Source: Cellulomonas cellasea (GTDB lineage Bacteria > Actinomycetota > Actinomycetes > Actinomycetales > Cellulomonadaceae). From it: a DNA stretch of 64,000 nucleotides. Below, in pieces: positions 56,423 through 64,000 of the stretch. The notes beneath the pieces were generated by a model, which searched no databases, was not told where the DNA came from, and saw only the letters and a program-made list of their open reading frames with translations. A program made the position numbers and the translations under genes. The stretch covers positions 1 to 64,000 of the forward strand of contig NZ_JAUDBQ010000011.1 of NCBI RefSeq assembly GCF_030372105.1. The letters are read 5' to 3'. How positions within the stretch are numbered: the stretch's first letter is position 1; each line of letters begins with the position of its first letter.

Positions 56423-57718
56423 ATGCCCGCACCCGACGATCCCCCGATGCGCCACGCGGTGCTGCTGGACCTGCGCGGCCGTGACGTGCTGGTGGTGGGG
56501 GGCGGCCCGGTGGCCGCGCGCCGCACGGCCACCCTGGTGCAGGAGGGGGCCAGGGTGCGGGTCGTCGCGCCGCAGCTCTGCGAGGACCTCGAAGCCCTCG
56601 CGGCAGCCGGCGCCGTGCGCCACGAGCGCCGCGGCTACCAGCCCGGGGATGTCGCCGGCGCCTGGTTCGTGCACACCGCCACCGGGGACCGCGCCACTGA
56701 CGCGGCCGTCGCCGCCGAGGCCGAGGCGGCCCGCGTGTGGTGCGTGCACGCGGGCGACGCCGCCCGGTCGACCGCCTGGACCCCCGCCGTCGCCCGCGCC
56801 GGGGATGTCACGGTGGCCGTCAGCGCCGGCGGCGACCCCCGCCGTGCCGCCGCCCTGCGCTCCGCCATCTCCACCCTGCTCGACAGCGGCGACCTGCCGC
56901 TGCGCCGCCACCGGCCCAGCCCTGGCCACGTCGCGCTCATCGGCGGCGGCCCCGGCGACCCCGACCTCATCACCGTGCGCGGACGCCGCCTCCTCGCCGA
57001 GGCCGACGTCGTCGTCACCGACCGGCTCGGCCCCCGGGCCCTGCTCGACGGGCTCCCCCACGACGTCGAGGTCATCGAGGCCGGCAAGGCGCCCCATGCG
57101 CACACCCTCACCCAGGCGCAGATCAACGAGCTGCTCGTCGAGCGCGCCACCGCGGGCCAACGCGTCGTGCGCCTCAAGGGCGGCGACCCCTACCTGCTCG
57201 GCCGCGGCGGCGAGGAGGCACTCGCCTGCCGCGACGCCGGCCTCCCCGTCGAGGTCGTCCCCGGGGTCACCAGCGCGTTCGCCGTCCCCGCCGCCGCCGG
57301 CATCCCCGTCACCCACCGCGGCCTCGCCCGCCAGGTCACCGTCGTCTCCGCCCACGACGACGCCACCGACTGGGCGGCCCTCGCCCGCCTCGACGGCACC
57401 CTCGTGCTGCTGATGGGCGTCGCCCAACTCGCCGAGCACACCGCCGCGCTCATCAGCCACGGCCGGAGCCCGCGCACACCCGTGGCCGTCGTCGAGCGCG
57501 GCACCCTCGCCGAGCAGCGCACCACCCTGGGCACACTCGCCGACATCGCGGACCGGGCCACCGCCGGCGGCGTGACGTCTCCCGCCGTGGTGGTGGTCGG
57601 CGAGGTGGTGGCGCTCGCAAGTGAACTGGGCGGCAGCGCGGGCGCACCCGTCGGGGAGCGTGAGGACGCGGGCGAGCCCGTCGACCAGCCCGCTGGCGGC
57701 CCGCCCCCACATCGCTAG
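56423..57718 (+). CDS. cysG: Siroheme synthase (dehydrogenase plus uroporphyrinogen methyltransferase)
   Basis: A 431-residue fusion. Residues about 1-165 are the precorrin-2 dehydrogenase/ferrochelatase-type domain (VVGGGPVAARRTATL), and about 175-400 the S-adenosylmethionine-dependent uroporphyrinogen-III methyltransferase (VALIGGGPGDPDLITVRG, RLKGGDPYLLGRGGEE). It supplies siroheme to the sulfite reductase at the head of the same operon. It starts 4 bases after the permease stop. The C-terminal 30 residues are polar. Confidence 0.95.
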   Translation: MPAPDDPPMRHAVLLDLRGRDVLVVGGGPVAARRTATLVQEGARVRVVAPQLCEDLEALAAAGAVRHERRGYQPGDVAGAWFVHTATGDRATDAAVAAEAEAARVWCVHAGDAARSTAWTPAVARAGDVTVAVSAGGDPRRAAALRSAISTLLDSGDLPLRRHRPSPGHVALIGGGPGDPDLITVRGRRLLAEADVVVTDRLGPRALLDGLPHDVEVIEAGKAPHAHTLTQAQINELLVERATAGQRVVRLKGGDPYLLGRGGEEALACRDAGLPVEVVPGVTSAFAVPAAAGIPVTHRGLARQVTVVSAHDDATDWAALARLDGTLVLLMGVAQLAEHTAALISHGRSPRTPVAVVERGTLAEQRTTLGTLADIADRATAGGVTSPAVVVVGEVVALASELGGSAGAPVGEREDAGEPVDQPAGGPPPHR

Positions 57719-57727
57719 CCTGGCCAG

Positions 57728-58540
57728 ATGCCCGATCCCACGCCCACGCTCGACGTCCTGCTGCCGCTCGACCGGGCGGGCGAACGGCTCCCACCAGCCG
57801 ACGACGAGCCGGCGCTCAGCGCGCTGTACGCCCACCCCCTGCCCTCCTCCGGCGCGTATGTGCGCGCCAACATGGTCTCCACCCTGGACGGCTCGGCCAC
57901 CGGCGCCGACCACGTGTCCGGGTCGATCAACAACCCGGCCGACTTCCGCGCGTTCACCGTGCAGCGGGCGTGGGCCGATGTCGTGCTGATCGGCGCGGGC
58001 ACTGCCCGGGCCGAGCGGTACCGGGCGCTGTCGGTCCCGGCTGGCCTGGCCCCGGCGCGCGCCGCCCGGGGCCAGCGCCCGGAGCTCGAACTGGCCGTGG
58101 TGACAGCGTTCGGGGAGCTGCCCGAGGTCCTGTTCGACTCCCCGCGCGCTCCCCTGATCATCACCGTGGCGGATCGGCCTGGGCTCGACGACCTCCGCCG
58201 GCGTGTGGGCGCCGACAGGGTGATCGTCGCCGGGAGCGGCCGGGTCGATCCCGCTTCCGCGGTCACGCAGCTCGCTGATCGGGGCCTGTGCCGGGTGCTC
58301 GCCGAGGGCGGCCCGCATCTCCTCGCCGAGCTGGTCGCCCGCGGCGTCGTGGACGAGCTCTGCCTGACGACGAGCCCGCTGTTGGTGGGCGGGGACGCCC
58401 CCCGCGTGCTGGCCGGCGCGCCCTGGCTGGCGCCCCCTGTCGACGCCGTCCCGGCGCACCTGTTGCACGCCGACGGGACGCTGCTCGGCAGATGGTTGCT
58501 GAGCGCGCCGTCGGGGCCGCCACTAGGCTCGCAGCCGTGA
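57728..58540 (+). CDS. RibD-C/dihydrofolate-reductase-like pyrimidine reductase family protein
   Basis: A 270-residue NADPH-dependent reductase with the RibD C-terminal fold. The NMVSTLDGSATG substrate region, DVVLIGAGTARAERY and LAEGGPHLLAELV are visible. It resembles Rv2671, a RibD homologue that can reduce dihydrofolate, and lacks a deaminase domain. It follows cysG at 9 bases and overlaps the next gene by 4, so it probably rides on the sulfur operon transcript. True substrate unknown. Confidence 0.85.
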   Translation: MPDPTPTLDVLLPLDRAGERLPPADDEPALSALYAHPLPSSGAYVRANMVSTLDGSATGADHVSGSINNPADFRAFTVQRAWADVVLIGAGTARAERYRALSVPAGLAPARAARGQRPELELAVVTAFGELPEVLFDSPRAPLIITVADRPGLDDLRRRVGADRVIVAGSGRVDPASAVTQLADRGLCRVLAEGGPHLLAELVARGVVDELCLTTSPLLVGGDAPRVLAGAPWLAPPVDAVPAHLLHADGTLLGRWLLSAPSGPPLGSQP

Positions 58541-59025
58541 CAGACACCGTTCTCGTCCTCACGGAGGACTCCCTCGCTCCCGTCGACGTGGAGCACATCC
58601 TGCAACTGCACCAGGACGAGCAGTTCGCCTACCGGGTGCTCGTGCCCGCGGACACGGAGCGCAACCTGCTGGTGTCCCTGGTGGACAACCTGAGCATGGG
58701 CGAGCTGCGCGAGGCGCTCGACGTGGTGCTCGGCCGGGAGCCGTCGCCCACGCAGGCGAAGGCCACCGCCGCCGAGCAGCTCGCCACGAGCCTGGCGGCG
58801 TTCGCCGACGCCGGCCGTGACGCCACCGGCACGGTCGTCGAGGACGACCCGCTGCCGGCGCTGCGGGCCGCCGTGAACGCCGGCGGTGTGCGGGAGATCG
58901 TCGTCGTCACGTACCCGCACGCGCTGGAGGACACGTTCCGCCGCGACTGGGCCTCCCGGGCGCGCGAGGAGCTGAAGGTGCCGGTGCTGCACCTGTACTC
59001 GGGCACCAGCGAGATCGTCGACTGA
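58537..59025 (+). CDS. Conserved hypothetical protein (alpha/beta, USP-like)
   Basis: A 162-residue protein starting at GTG 58537, overlapping the RibD-like stop by 4 bases. It opens with a beta-strand (DTVLVLTED), has alternating helices and strands and ends VPVLHLYSGTSEIVD, which suggests a Rossmann-like or universal-stress-like fold. I do not recognise a catalytic motif, and the Gly-rich ATP loop of ATP-binding universal-stress proteins is not seen. Function unknown. Confidence 0.75.
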   Translation: MTDTVLVLTEDSLAPVDVEHILQLHQDEQFAYRVLVPADTERNLLVSLVDNLSMGELREALDVVLGREPSPTQAKATAAEQLATSLAAFADAGRDATGTVVEDDPLPALRAAVNAGGVREIVVVTYPHALEDTFRRDWASRAREELKVPVLHLYSGTSEIVD

Positions 59026-59034
59026 CGCAGACAA

Positions 59035-59063
59035 AGGCCGGGTCGCTTGCCGCGACCCGGCCT
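59035..59063 (+). terminator. Terminator of the sulfur operon
   Basis: A perfect 12-base stem, AGGCCGGGTCGC (59035-59046) with GCGACCCGGCCT (59052-59063), and a 5-base loop. It lies 10 bases after the last gene of the transcript that begins near 48.5 kb. Confidence 0.85.
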
Positions 59064-59067
59064 GTGT

Positions 59068-59088
59068 CACGCCTCGGTGGGAGGCGTG
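59068..59088 (-). terminator. Terminator of the ATP-grasp gene
   Basis: A perfect 8-base stem, CACGCCTC (59068-59075) with GAGGCGTG (59081-59088), 4 bases past the ATP-grasp stop on the minus strand. Confidence 0.65.
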
Positions 59089-59091
59089 TCG

Positions 59092-60330
59092 TCAGAAGCC
59101 GGTGCCCGTGACCTCCGGGTAGTACCGGCGGAACTTGCGCACCTGGTTGAGCAGCGCGGCCGCGACGTACGCGAGGCGGCGCGGTGACCCGTCCTTGGCG
59201 TAGCGCAGCGGGTGCACGACCTTGCCCGAGCGGATCAGCCCCTGCACCTTCGCCCGCAGCGCGGGGTCGAGCACGTACTTCAACAGGAGGCTGTTCGGCA
59301 GGATCGAGTAGAGCACCTCTTCGTCGACGATCATCGGCTCGACGGCACGCCCCTCGACGCGGTCCGCGACGAGGAACCGCATGGGGTTGGCCCCTGCGGC
59401 GGTCACGTAGTAGTTGTTCCGGCCGATCCGGGGGTTCACCTCGAAGAAGCGGAACGAGCCGTCTCGCGGGTCGACCTTGACGTCGAAGTTCGCGAACCCG
59501 ATGTAGCCCGTCGACTTCAGGAAGTGCCGGGCCTGGTCGAGCATCGGATCGATCCGGGTGGTGACCATCGCGGCCGGGTTCCCGAGCCCGGACGGCGTGT
59601 GCTCCTCCACCAGGACGTGCGCCGAGCACAGCAGCGTCGTCGAGCCGCGGCTGTCCACGTACGCGGTGATGGAGCGCATCTGTGTGTCGTCGCCCGGGAT
59701 GAGCTCCTGCACCACGAACCGGCCACGGAACCCGGCGCCGCGCAGTGAGGCCCACAGCTCGTCGAGCTCGGCGGCCGTCTGGATCTCGAAGACCTTCTTC
59801 TTGCCGACGAACTCCACGTCCTGGTAGTCGGCGCTGCTCGCGGCCTTGGCGATGAGCGGGTAGGCGATGTCCACCGGCTCCGGCTTCCAGTCGTCCTCCC
59901 CTGCCCCTGCGAAGTCCTGCACGAGGGTGCGGGGCGCCGAGATGCCGAGGTCCTGGCAGATCTCCGCGAACGTCGCCTTGTCGGAGATGCGCTCGAGCAG
60001 GTCAGCGGAGAGGAAGGGCACGACGTAGTGCGGCTCGAGCTCAGCCCGGTGCTGCACCACGACGCGGACCAGCCAGTCCGAGTTGGCCATGAGCACCAGG
60101 CGCTTGTCGGGGTGCTCGGCGGCCACGCTCAGCAGCCGGTCGACGAGCTGCCGCGGGTCGTGCCCGTCCTCGACGAGGACGTTGTCGATGATCTGCGAGT
60201 GCGCGATGGGGCCGAGCGCGGCCCCGCTCACGACGATGGACCGCACGCCGTAGGCCTCGTGGAAGGACCGCGCGAGCGCGTAGACGCCGATGTCGGCGCC
60301 CAGGATGACGGGCTGGATCTGCTCGCTCAC
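59092..60330 (-). CDS. ATP-grasp carboxylate-amine ligase, D-aspartate-ligase-like
   Basis: A 412-residue ATP-grasp enzyme that joins a carboxylate to an amine through an acyl-phosphate. The N-terminal ILGADIGVYALARSFHEAYGVRS and the ATP site segments (PLIAKAASS, QELIPGDD, FFEVNPRIGRNNYY) are clear. The N-terminal pattern resembles the Aslfm-type D-aspartate ligases and the 'carboxylate-amine ligases' of Firmicutes. Cellulomonas peptidoglycan carries D-Asp or D-Glu on ornithine, so a cross-bridge role is plausible; that is inference. GTG 60330 overlaps the gnd stop by 4 bases. Confidence 0.82.
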   Translation of the reverse strand: MSEQIQPVILGADIGVYALARSFHEAYGVRSIVVSGAALGPIAHSQIIDNVLVEDGHDPRQLVDRLLSVAAEHPDKRLVLMANSDWLVRVVVQHRAELEPHYVVPFLSADLLERISDKATFAEICQDLGISAPRTLVQDFAGAGEDDWKPEPVDIAYPLIAKAASSADYQDVEFVGKKKVFEIQTAAELDELWASLRGAGFRGRFVVQELIPGDDTQMRSITAYVDSRGSTTLLCSAHVLVEEHTPSGLGNPAAMVTTRIDPMLDQARHFLKSTGYIGFANFDVKVDPRDGSFRFFEVNPRIGRNNYYVTAAGANPMRFLVADRVEGRAVEPMIVDEEVLYSILPNSLLLKYVLDPALRAKVQGLIRSGKVVHPLRYAKDGSPRRLAYVAAALLNQVRKFRRYYPEVTGTGF

Positions 60331-61784
60331 GCGTCGTGCTCGGCGCGGTCGCCGGACCACTCGGTGTGGAACGTGCCGTCCTTGTCGGTGCGCCGGTAGG
60401 TGTGCGCGCCGAAGAAGTCGCGCTGCGCCTGGATGAGCGAGGCGGGCAGCCGCTCGGCGCGCACCCCGTCGTAGTAGGCCAGCGAGGACGAGAACGCGGG
60501 CGTGGGCACCCCGGCCAGGGCGGCCTGGGACACCACCCGGCGCCAGGCGGCCACGCCGTTGCCGACAGCGCCCGCGAAGTACGGGTCGGCCAGCAGCAGC
60601 GGCAGCTCGGCGTCGCGCTCGTACGCCTCGGTGATGCGGTTGAGGAACCGGGCGCGGATGATGCAGCCGCCCCGCCAGATGCGGGCCATGGCGCCGCGGT
60701 CGATGTCCCAGCCGAACTCGGCGCTGGCCGCGGCGATCTGGTCGAAGCCCTGCGAGTACGCGACGACCTTCGAGGCGTACAGCGCGAGGCGCACGTCCTC
60801 GATGAACGCGTCGCGGTCCGTCACCTCGAACGGCGTCGTCTCGGCGGGCAGCACGCCGGCGGCGGCGGTGCGCTGCGGCACCGAGCCGGACAGGGCGCGT
60901 GCGAACGTCGCCTCGGCGATGCCGGTGATCGGCACGCCCAGGTCGAGGGCGTTCTGCACGGTCCAGCGGCCGGTGCCCTTCTGCTCGGCCTGGTCGAGCA
61001 CGATGTCGACGAACGCCTTGCCGGTCTCGGCGTCGACGTGGCTCAGCACATCGGCCGTGATCTCGATGAGGAAGGACTCGAGGTCGCCCTCGTTCCAGGC
61101 GCGGAAGATCTCGCCGATCTCGGCGGCGGAGGCGCCCAGCCCCTGCTTGAGCAGGTCGTAGGCCTCGGCGATGAGCTGCATGTCGGCGTACTCGATGCCG
61201 TTGTGCACCATCTTGACGAAGTGGCCGGCGCCGTCGGGGCCGACGTAGGTGCAGCACGGCGTGCCGTCGACCTTCGCGGAGATGTCCTCCAGGATCGGGC
61301 CGAGCACCTCGTAGGAGTCGCGCGAGCCGCCGGGCATGATCGACGGCCCGAGCAGCGCGCCCTCCTCGCCGCCGGAGACGCCGGTGCCGACGAAGTGCAG
61401 CCCGTGCTCCTTGAGCTCGGCCTCGCGACGGCGCGTGTCAGGGAAGTGCGCGTTGCCGGCGTCGATGACGATGTCGCCCTCGTCGAGCAGCGGGATCAGC
61501 TCGGAGATGACCGCGTCGGTGGGGCCGCCGGCCTTGACCATGATGACGACCTTGCGGGGCCGCTCGAGGGAGGCCACGAAGTCGGCCATCGACTCCGACG
61601 GCACGAAGGCGCCCTCGTCGCCGTTCTCCTCGATCAGCGACTGGGTCTTCGCGTAGGAGCGGTTGTGCACGGCGACCGTGTAGCCGTGGCGCGCGAAGTT
61701 CCGCGCGAGGTTGCGCCCCATCACTGCCAGCCCGGTCACACCGATCTGGGCTGTTCCTGCGGGGGCGGTTCCTGCTGCCGTCAT
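60327..61784 (-). CDS. gnd: 6-phosphogluconate dehydrogenase (decarboxylating)
   Basis: A 485-residue pentose-phosphate enzyme that converts 6-phosphogluconate to ribulose-5-phosphate and CO2 with NADP. The nucleotide fold is GLAVMGRNLARNFARHG, the substrate site contains KAGGPTDA, GVSGGEEGAL and KMVHNGIEY, and the C-terminal helical domain ends HTYRRTDKDGTFHTEW. The length is the long, GndA-type form. ATG 61784 is the start. The downstream ATP-grasp gene is coupled to it. Confidence 0.97.
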   Translation of the reverse strand: MTAAGTAPAGTAQIGVTGLAVMGRNLARNFARHGYTVAVHNRSYAKTQSLIEENGDEGAFVPSESMADFVASLERPRKVVIMVKAGGPTDAVISELIPLLDEGDIVIDAGNAHFPDTRRREAELKEHGLHFVGTGVSGGEEGALLGPSIMPGGSRDSYEVLGPILEDISAKVDGTPCCTYVGPDGAGHFVKMVHNGIEYADMQLIAEAYDLLKQGLGASAAEIGEIFRAWNEGDLESFLIEITADVLSHVDAETGKAFVDIVLDQAEQKGTGRWTVQNALDLGVPITGIAEATFARALSGSVPQRTAAAGVLPAETTPFEVTDRDAFIEDVRLALYASKVVAYSQGFDQIAAASAEFGWDIDRGAMARIWRGGCIIRARFLNRITEAYERDAELPLLLADPYFAGAVGNGVAAWRRVVSQAALAGVPTPAFSSSLAYYDGVRAERLPASLIQAQRDFFGAHTYRRTDKDGTFHTEWSGDRAEHDA

Positions 61785-61936
61785 GCGCGGTTGCTCCACT
61801 TCGTCGCCTGCCGCCCGCCTGATCGGGCGGCGCGTTGGGGGGTTCCTGCCGGGTGCAAGCCTAGCCGCGCGTGAAGTGGCACGACGCGGCGTGCCGTACC
61901 GCAAGACCACGGGGGCGCCCCCGTACGCTCGCAGGC

Positions 61937-62521
61937 GTGATCCCCCCTGGTCCGGACGAGGCCCCCATCGAGTTCGTCCGAGCATTGAGGTCGCTGCGCG
62001 GTGTGCGGATGCGACCCGAGATCGAGCTCGACGAGGTCCCCGGCCCGGCGCGCGTCGCCCCTTTCAGCGCCGCCTTGACCGCCGAGGTTCGCGCGGCGCG
62101 ACGCGATCCGGAGGGCGCCGAGCTCGCCACGGGCCGGTTCGTCGTGCTGCACGACCCAGACGGCCAGGAGGCGTGGGATGGCCGTTTCCGCCTGGTGACG
62201 CTGGTGCGGGCCTCGCTCGAGGCGGAGGTCGGATCCGACCCGATGCTCGCGGAGGTCGCCTGGAGCTGGTTCCGGGAGTCGTTCACGGGTGTCGGAGCCC
62301 GCGCGCACGCCGCCGGCGGCACGGTGACGCGTGTGCTGTCCCAGAGTTTCGGCGCCCTCGCTGAGCGCCCCGATCAGGTCGACTTGGAGCTCCGGTTCAG
62401 CTGGACCGCCCAGGAGGACGACCTGGCGCCGCACCTGCGGGCGTGGAGCGCGCTGCTGTGCAGCGCCGCGGGGCTGCCGCCGATGCCCGCCGGGGTCGTG
62501 CCGCTGCCACGGCGCCGCTGA
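61937..62521 (+). CDS. DUF3000 protein
   Basis: A 194-residue actinobacterial-specific protein covering the DUF3000 domain from about residue 8 to 190. Characteristic segments are EFVRALRSLR, LEAEVGSDPMLAEVAWSWF and GALAERPDQVDLELRFSWT. In most actinobacteria this gene lies directly before the ribonuclease D gene. Here a LuxR-type regulator intervenes. GTG 61937 is the start. Function unknown. Confidence 0.9.
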   Translation: MIPPGPDEAPIEFVRALRSLRGVRMRPEIELDEVPGPARVAPFSAALTAEVRAARRDPEGAELATGRFVVLHDPDGQEAWDGRFRLVTLVRASLEAEVGSDPMLAEVAWSWFRESFTGVGARAHAAGGTVTRVLSQSFGALAERPDQVDLELRFSWTAQEDDLAPHLRAWSALLCSAAGLPPMPAGVVPLPRRR

Positions 62522-62528
62522 GCCCCCA

Positions 62529-62547
62529 CGCGCCCCTGACGGGCGCG
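62529..62547 (+). terminator. Hairpin after the DUF3000 gene
   Basis: CGCGCCC (62529-62535) pairs with GGGCGCG (62541-62547) across CTGAC, 8 bases after the stop codon. Confidence 0.55.
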
Positions 62548-62689
62548 ACGTGACGTGTGCGACTCCTGGTCGCATGTGTCAGCACCACAGTGACGAGTTC
62601 CTGTGACGAGCTGCGGCTGAAGCCTCAAGGTCGGCCCACGCGCTGCCGATGGCTGGGTTACGTCCCACTCTCGTCGCCAGGAGACCCAC

Positions 62690-63217
62690 GTGAGCATCGA
62701 GCCGTTGCGCAGGACTTCGACAGTCGTGCGCGGTGCGCCGCCGGTTGCGCGCCGGTCGCCTGTGGCCGCGCCCGAGCAGCCCCAGGGCCGTCGCGGCTTC
62801 GGCCAGATGTGCGTGGTCGTCACCGACCTCGCGGACGGCGACGGCCAGATCTTGGTGCGCAATGTGCGGCGCCGTGGCTCGGGTCGGGTGATCCTGCTCG
62901 CGCGGCGGGCGGCACGGCGCGAGCTCGTCGGGCTGCTGTCCGGCGGCCTGCGCGGCGCCGTGGCCGGCGAGGCGCACCCGTCCGTTCCGCAGCCCGCTCC
63001 CGTGGTGGTCGCGCCGGTGCGCGCCGACCTCACGGCACGCGAGCTCGGGGTGCTGGCCCTGGTGGCGGACGGCTGCAGCAACCGACGGATCGGCGAGCAC
63101 TTGGGCCTGTCGGCCCTGACCGTCAAGAGCCACCTCGCGCGCATCTCGCGCAAGCTCGGCACCGGGGACCGCGCCGCCCTGGTGGCCCTCGCGATCCGCT
63201 CGGGCCTCATCCCCTGA
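62690..63217 (+). CDS. LuxR/NarL-type regulator with a degenerate N-terminal domain
   Basis: A 175-residue DNA-binding protein. The C-terminal helix-turn-helix (about 110-172) is classic LuxR type: LTARELGVLALVADGCSNRRIGEHLG, then LTVKSHLARISRKLGTGDRAALV. The N-terminal 100 residues keep no phospho-acceptor Asp pocket and begin with a Thr/Arg/Pro-rich stretch, so they are not a working receiver domain. GTG 62690 has CAGGAG upstream. It stands between DUF3000 and ribonuclease D. Target and signal unknown. Confidence 0.85.
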   Translation: MSIEPLRRTSTVVRGAPPVARRSPVAAPEQPQGRRGFGQMCVVVTDLADGDGQILVRNVRRRGSGRVILLARRAARRELVGLLSGGLRGAVAGEAHPSVPQPAPVVVAPVRADLTARELGVLALVADGCSNRRIGEHLGLSALTVKSHLARISRKLGTGDRAALVALAIRSGLIP

Positions 63218-63309
63218 GCACCGGATCCGGCCACTCCGACGGCCCGTCCCACCGCAGGTCACGCGCGGCGTGCGCCGCGCGACCTCGTCAAGCGCCTACG
63301 GTGGAGGTC

Positions 63310-64000
63310 ATGCTCCCCGATCCACCAGGCGCCGGCGGCGCCACGCACGACCCCGCATCGTCCGAGCCGGCGGAGGACGTCCTCCCGGAGCTGACCCTGG
63401 ACCAGGACGTGCCGGCCCCCGTCGAGGTCGTCCCCCTCACTGAGCCCGCCGAGGGCATCCCTCCCGTGATCGACACCCCGCAGGCCCTGGCCCGCGCGGT
63501 GGAGGCCTTCGGCGCGGGCACTGGCCCGGTCGCCGTGGACGCCGAGCGCGCCTCGGGCTACCGCTACGGGCAGCGCACGTACCTGGTGCAGCTGCGCCGC
63601 GAGGGCGCCGGCACCGCGCTCATCGACCCCATCGCGCTCCCTGACCTGTCGGCGATGTCGCAGGCGCTCGTCGGGGTGGAGTGGGTGCTGCACGCGGCGT
63701 CGCAGGACCTCCCCGGGCTCGCCGAGCAGAACCTGCGCCCGTCGCGCATCTTCGACACCGAGTTGGCGGCGAGGCTGCTGGGCCTCGAGCGCGTGGGCCT
63801 GGCGGCCGTCGTCGCGGAGCTCCTCGGGCTGGGGCTCGCGAAGGAGCACTCGGCGGTGGACTGGTCGACGCGCCCGTTGCCGGAGCAGTGGCTGCGCTAT
63901 GCGGCCCTCGACGTCGAGGTGCTCGTCGAGCTGCGCGAGATCTTGGCCGAGCGGCTCGCCGTGGCGGGCAAGGCGGAGTGGGCCGCCCAGGAGTTCGAGG
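63310..64000 (+). CDS. rnd: Ribonuclease D (3'-5' exoribonuclease, DEDD-y), 3' end beyond window
   Basis: The N-terminal about 230 residues are present. A 50-residue Pro/Glu-rich preface precedes the DEDD exonuclease domain: Exo I with Asp/Glu in VAVDAERASGYRY, Exo II around HAASQDL, DTELAARLLG, and Exo III YAALDVEVL with the Tyr of the y-type. The C-terminal HRDC domain expected for the family lies outside. ATG 63310 has GGAGG very close; GTG 63301, in frame, is an alternative. Open at the right edge. Confidence 0.92.
   Translation, partial: MLPDPPGAGGATHDPASSEPAEDVLPELTLDQDVPAPVEVVPLTEPAEGIPPVIDTPQALARAVEAFGAGTGPVAVDAERASGYRYGQRTYLVQLRREGAGTALIDPIALPDLSAMSQALVGVEWVLHAASQDLPGLAEQNLRPSRIFDTELAARLLGLERVGLAAVVAELLGLGLAKEHSAVDWSTRPLPEQWLRYAALDVEVLVELREILAERLAVAGKAEWAAQEFE

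Overview
The window is high-GC actinobacterial chromosome with dense GTG/ATG gene starts, many 4-base ATGA/GTGA overlaps and hairpin terminators without U-tracts. Three secreted plant-polysaccharide hydrolases (a GH10 xylanase cut by the left edge, a GH6 cellulase-CBM2 and a GH74 xyloglucanase-CBM2) point to Cellulomonas or a close relative. This assignment is an inference from gene content and composition. I see no mobile element, rRNA, tRNA or CRISPR array.

Layout. 1-5.4 kb: GH10 xylanase, a 1.1-kb gap with unusual AT-rich palindromes, an orphan class-III aminotransferase, a GNAT and a metallo-beta-lactamase-fold protein. 5.5-8.9 kb: pyruvate carboxylase. 9-15.6 kb: a ParA-like ATPase facing the conserved actinobacterial cluster PgsA-like / DUF881 / small basic protein / DUF881 / FHA (GarA/OdhI) / MerR (FtsR) / DUF151 / MerR, which matches the Mycobacterium Rv1822-Rv1830 order except that gcvH is missing. 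15.7-18.4 kb: CsbD, a CoA-binding protein and a DEAD-box RNA helicase. 18.5-24.3 kb: a sugar-sensor/PAS/degenerate-GGDEF fusion, divergent from a LacI regulator that precedes the GH6 cellulase. 24.4-26.5 kb: threonine aldolase, a Zur-like Fur protein and HU.

26.6-30.7 kb is a non-homologous end-joining locus. Ku and a PolX-derived PHP phosphoesterase form one operon; a stand-alone ATP-dependent ligase and a LigD-type polymerase form the divergent one. No LigD nuclease (PE) domain is present, so the PHP protein is a candidate replacement. 30.7-36.4 kb: DUF4126, Dps, GH74 and pirin. 36.4-39.2 kb: modABC molybdate transport. 39.3-48.3 kb: a GT4 glycosyltransferase, then glgX-treY-treZ (glycogen to trehalose) and ZapE.

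48.5-59.0 kb is a long assimilatory sulfur operon: a cysteine-rich leader peptide, sulfite reductase, CysX, CysH, CysD, CysN, a sulfonate-type ABC transporter and a siroheme synthase. The last supplies the cofactor of the first enzyme. Two further genes follow before a strong terminator. 59.1-61.8 kb: 6-phosphogluconate dehydrogenase coupled to an ATP-grasp ligase resembling D-aspartate ligases. 61.9-64 kb: DUF3000, a LuxR-type regulator and a ribonuclease D running off the right edge.

The observations I rate highest are the cysteine-rich leader as a probable ribosome-mediated attenuator, the Ku-PHP/split-LigD arrangement, the LacI-sensor/PAS/degenerate-GGDEF fusion, and the triplicated 21-base translation start of treY.
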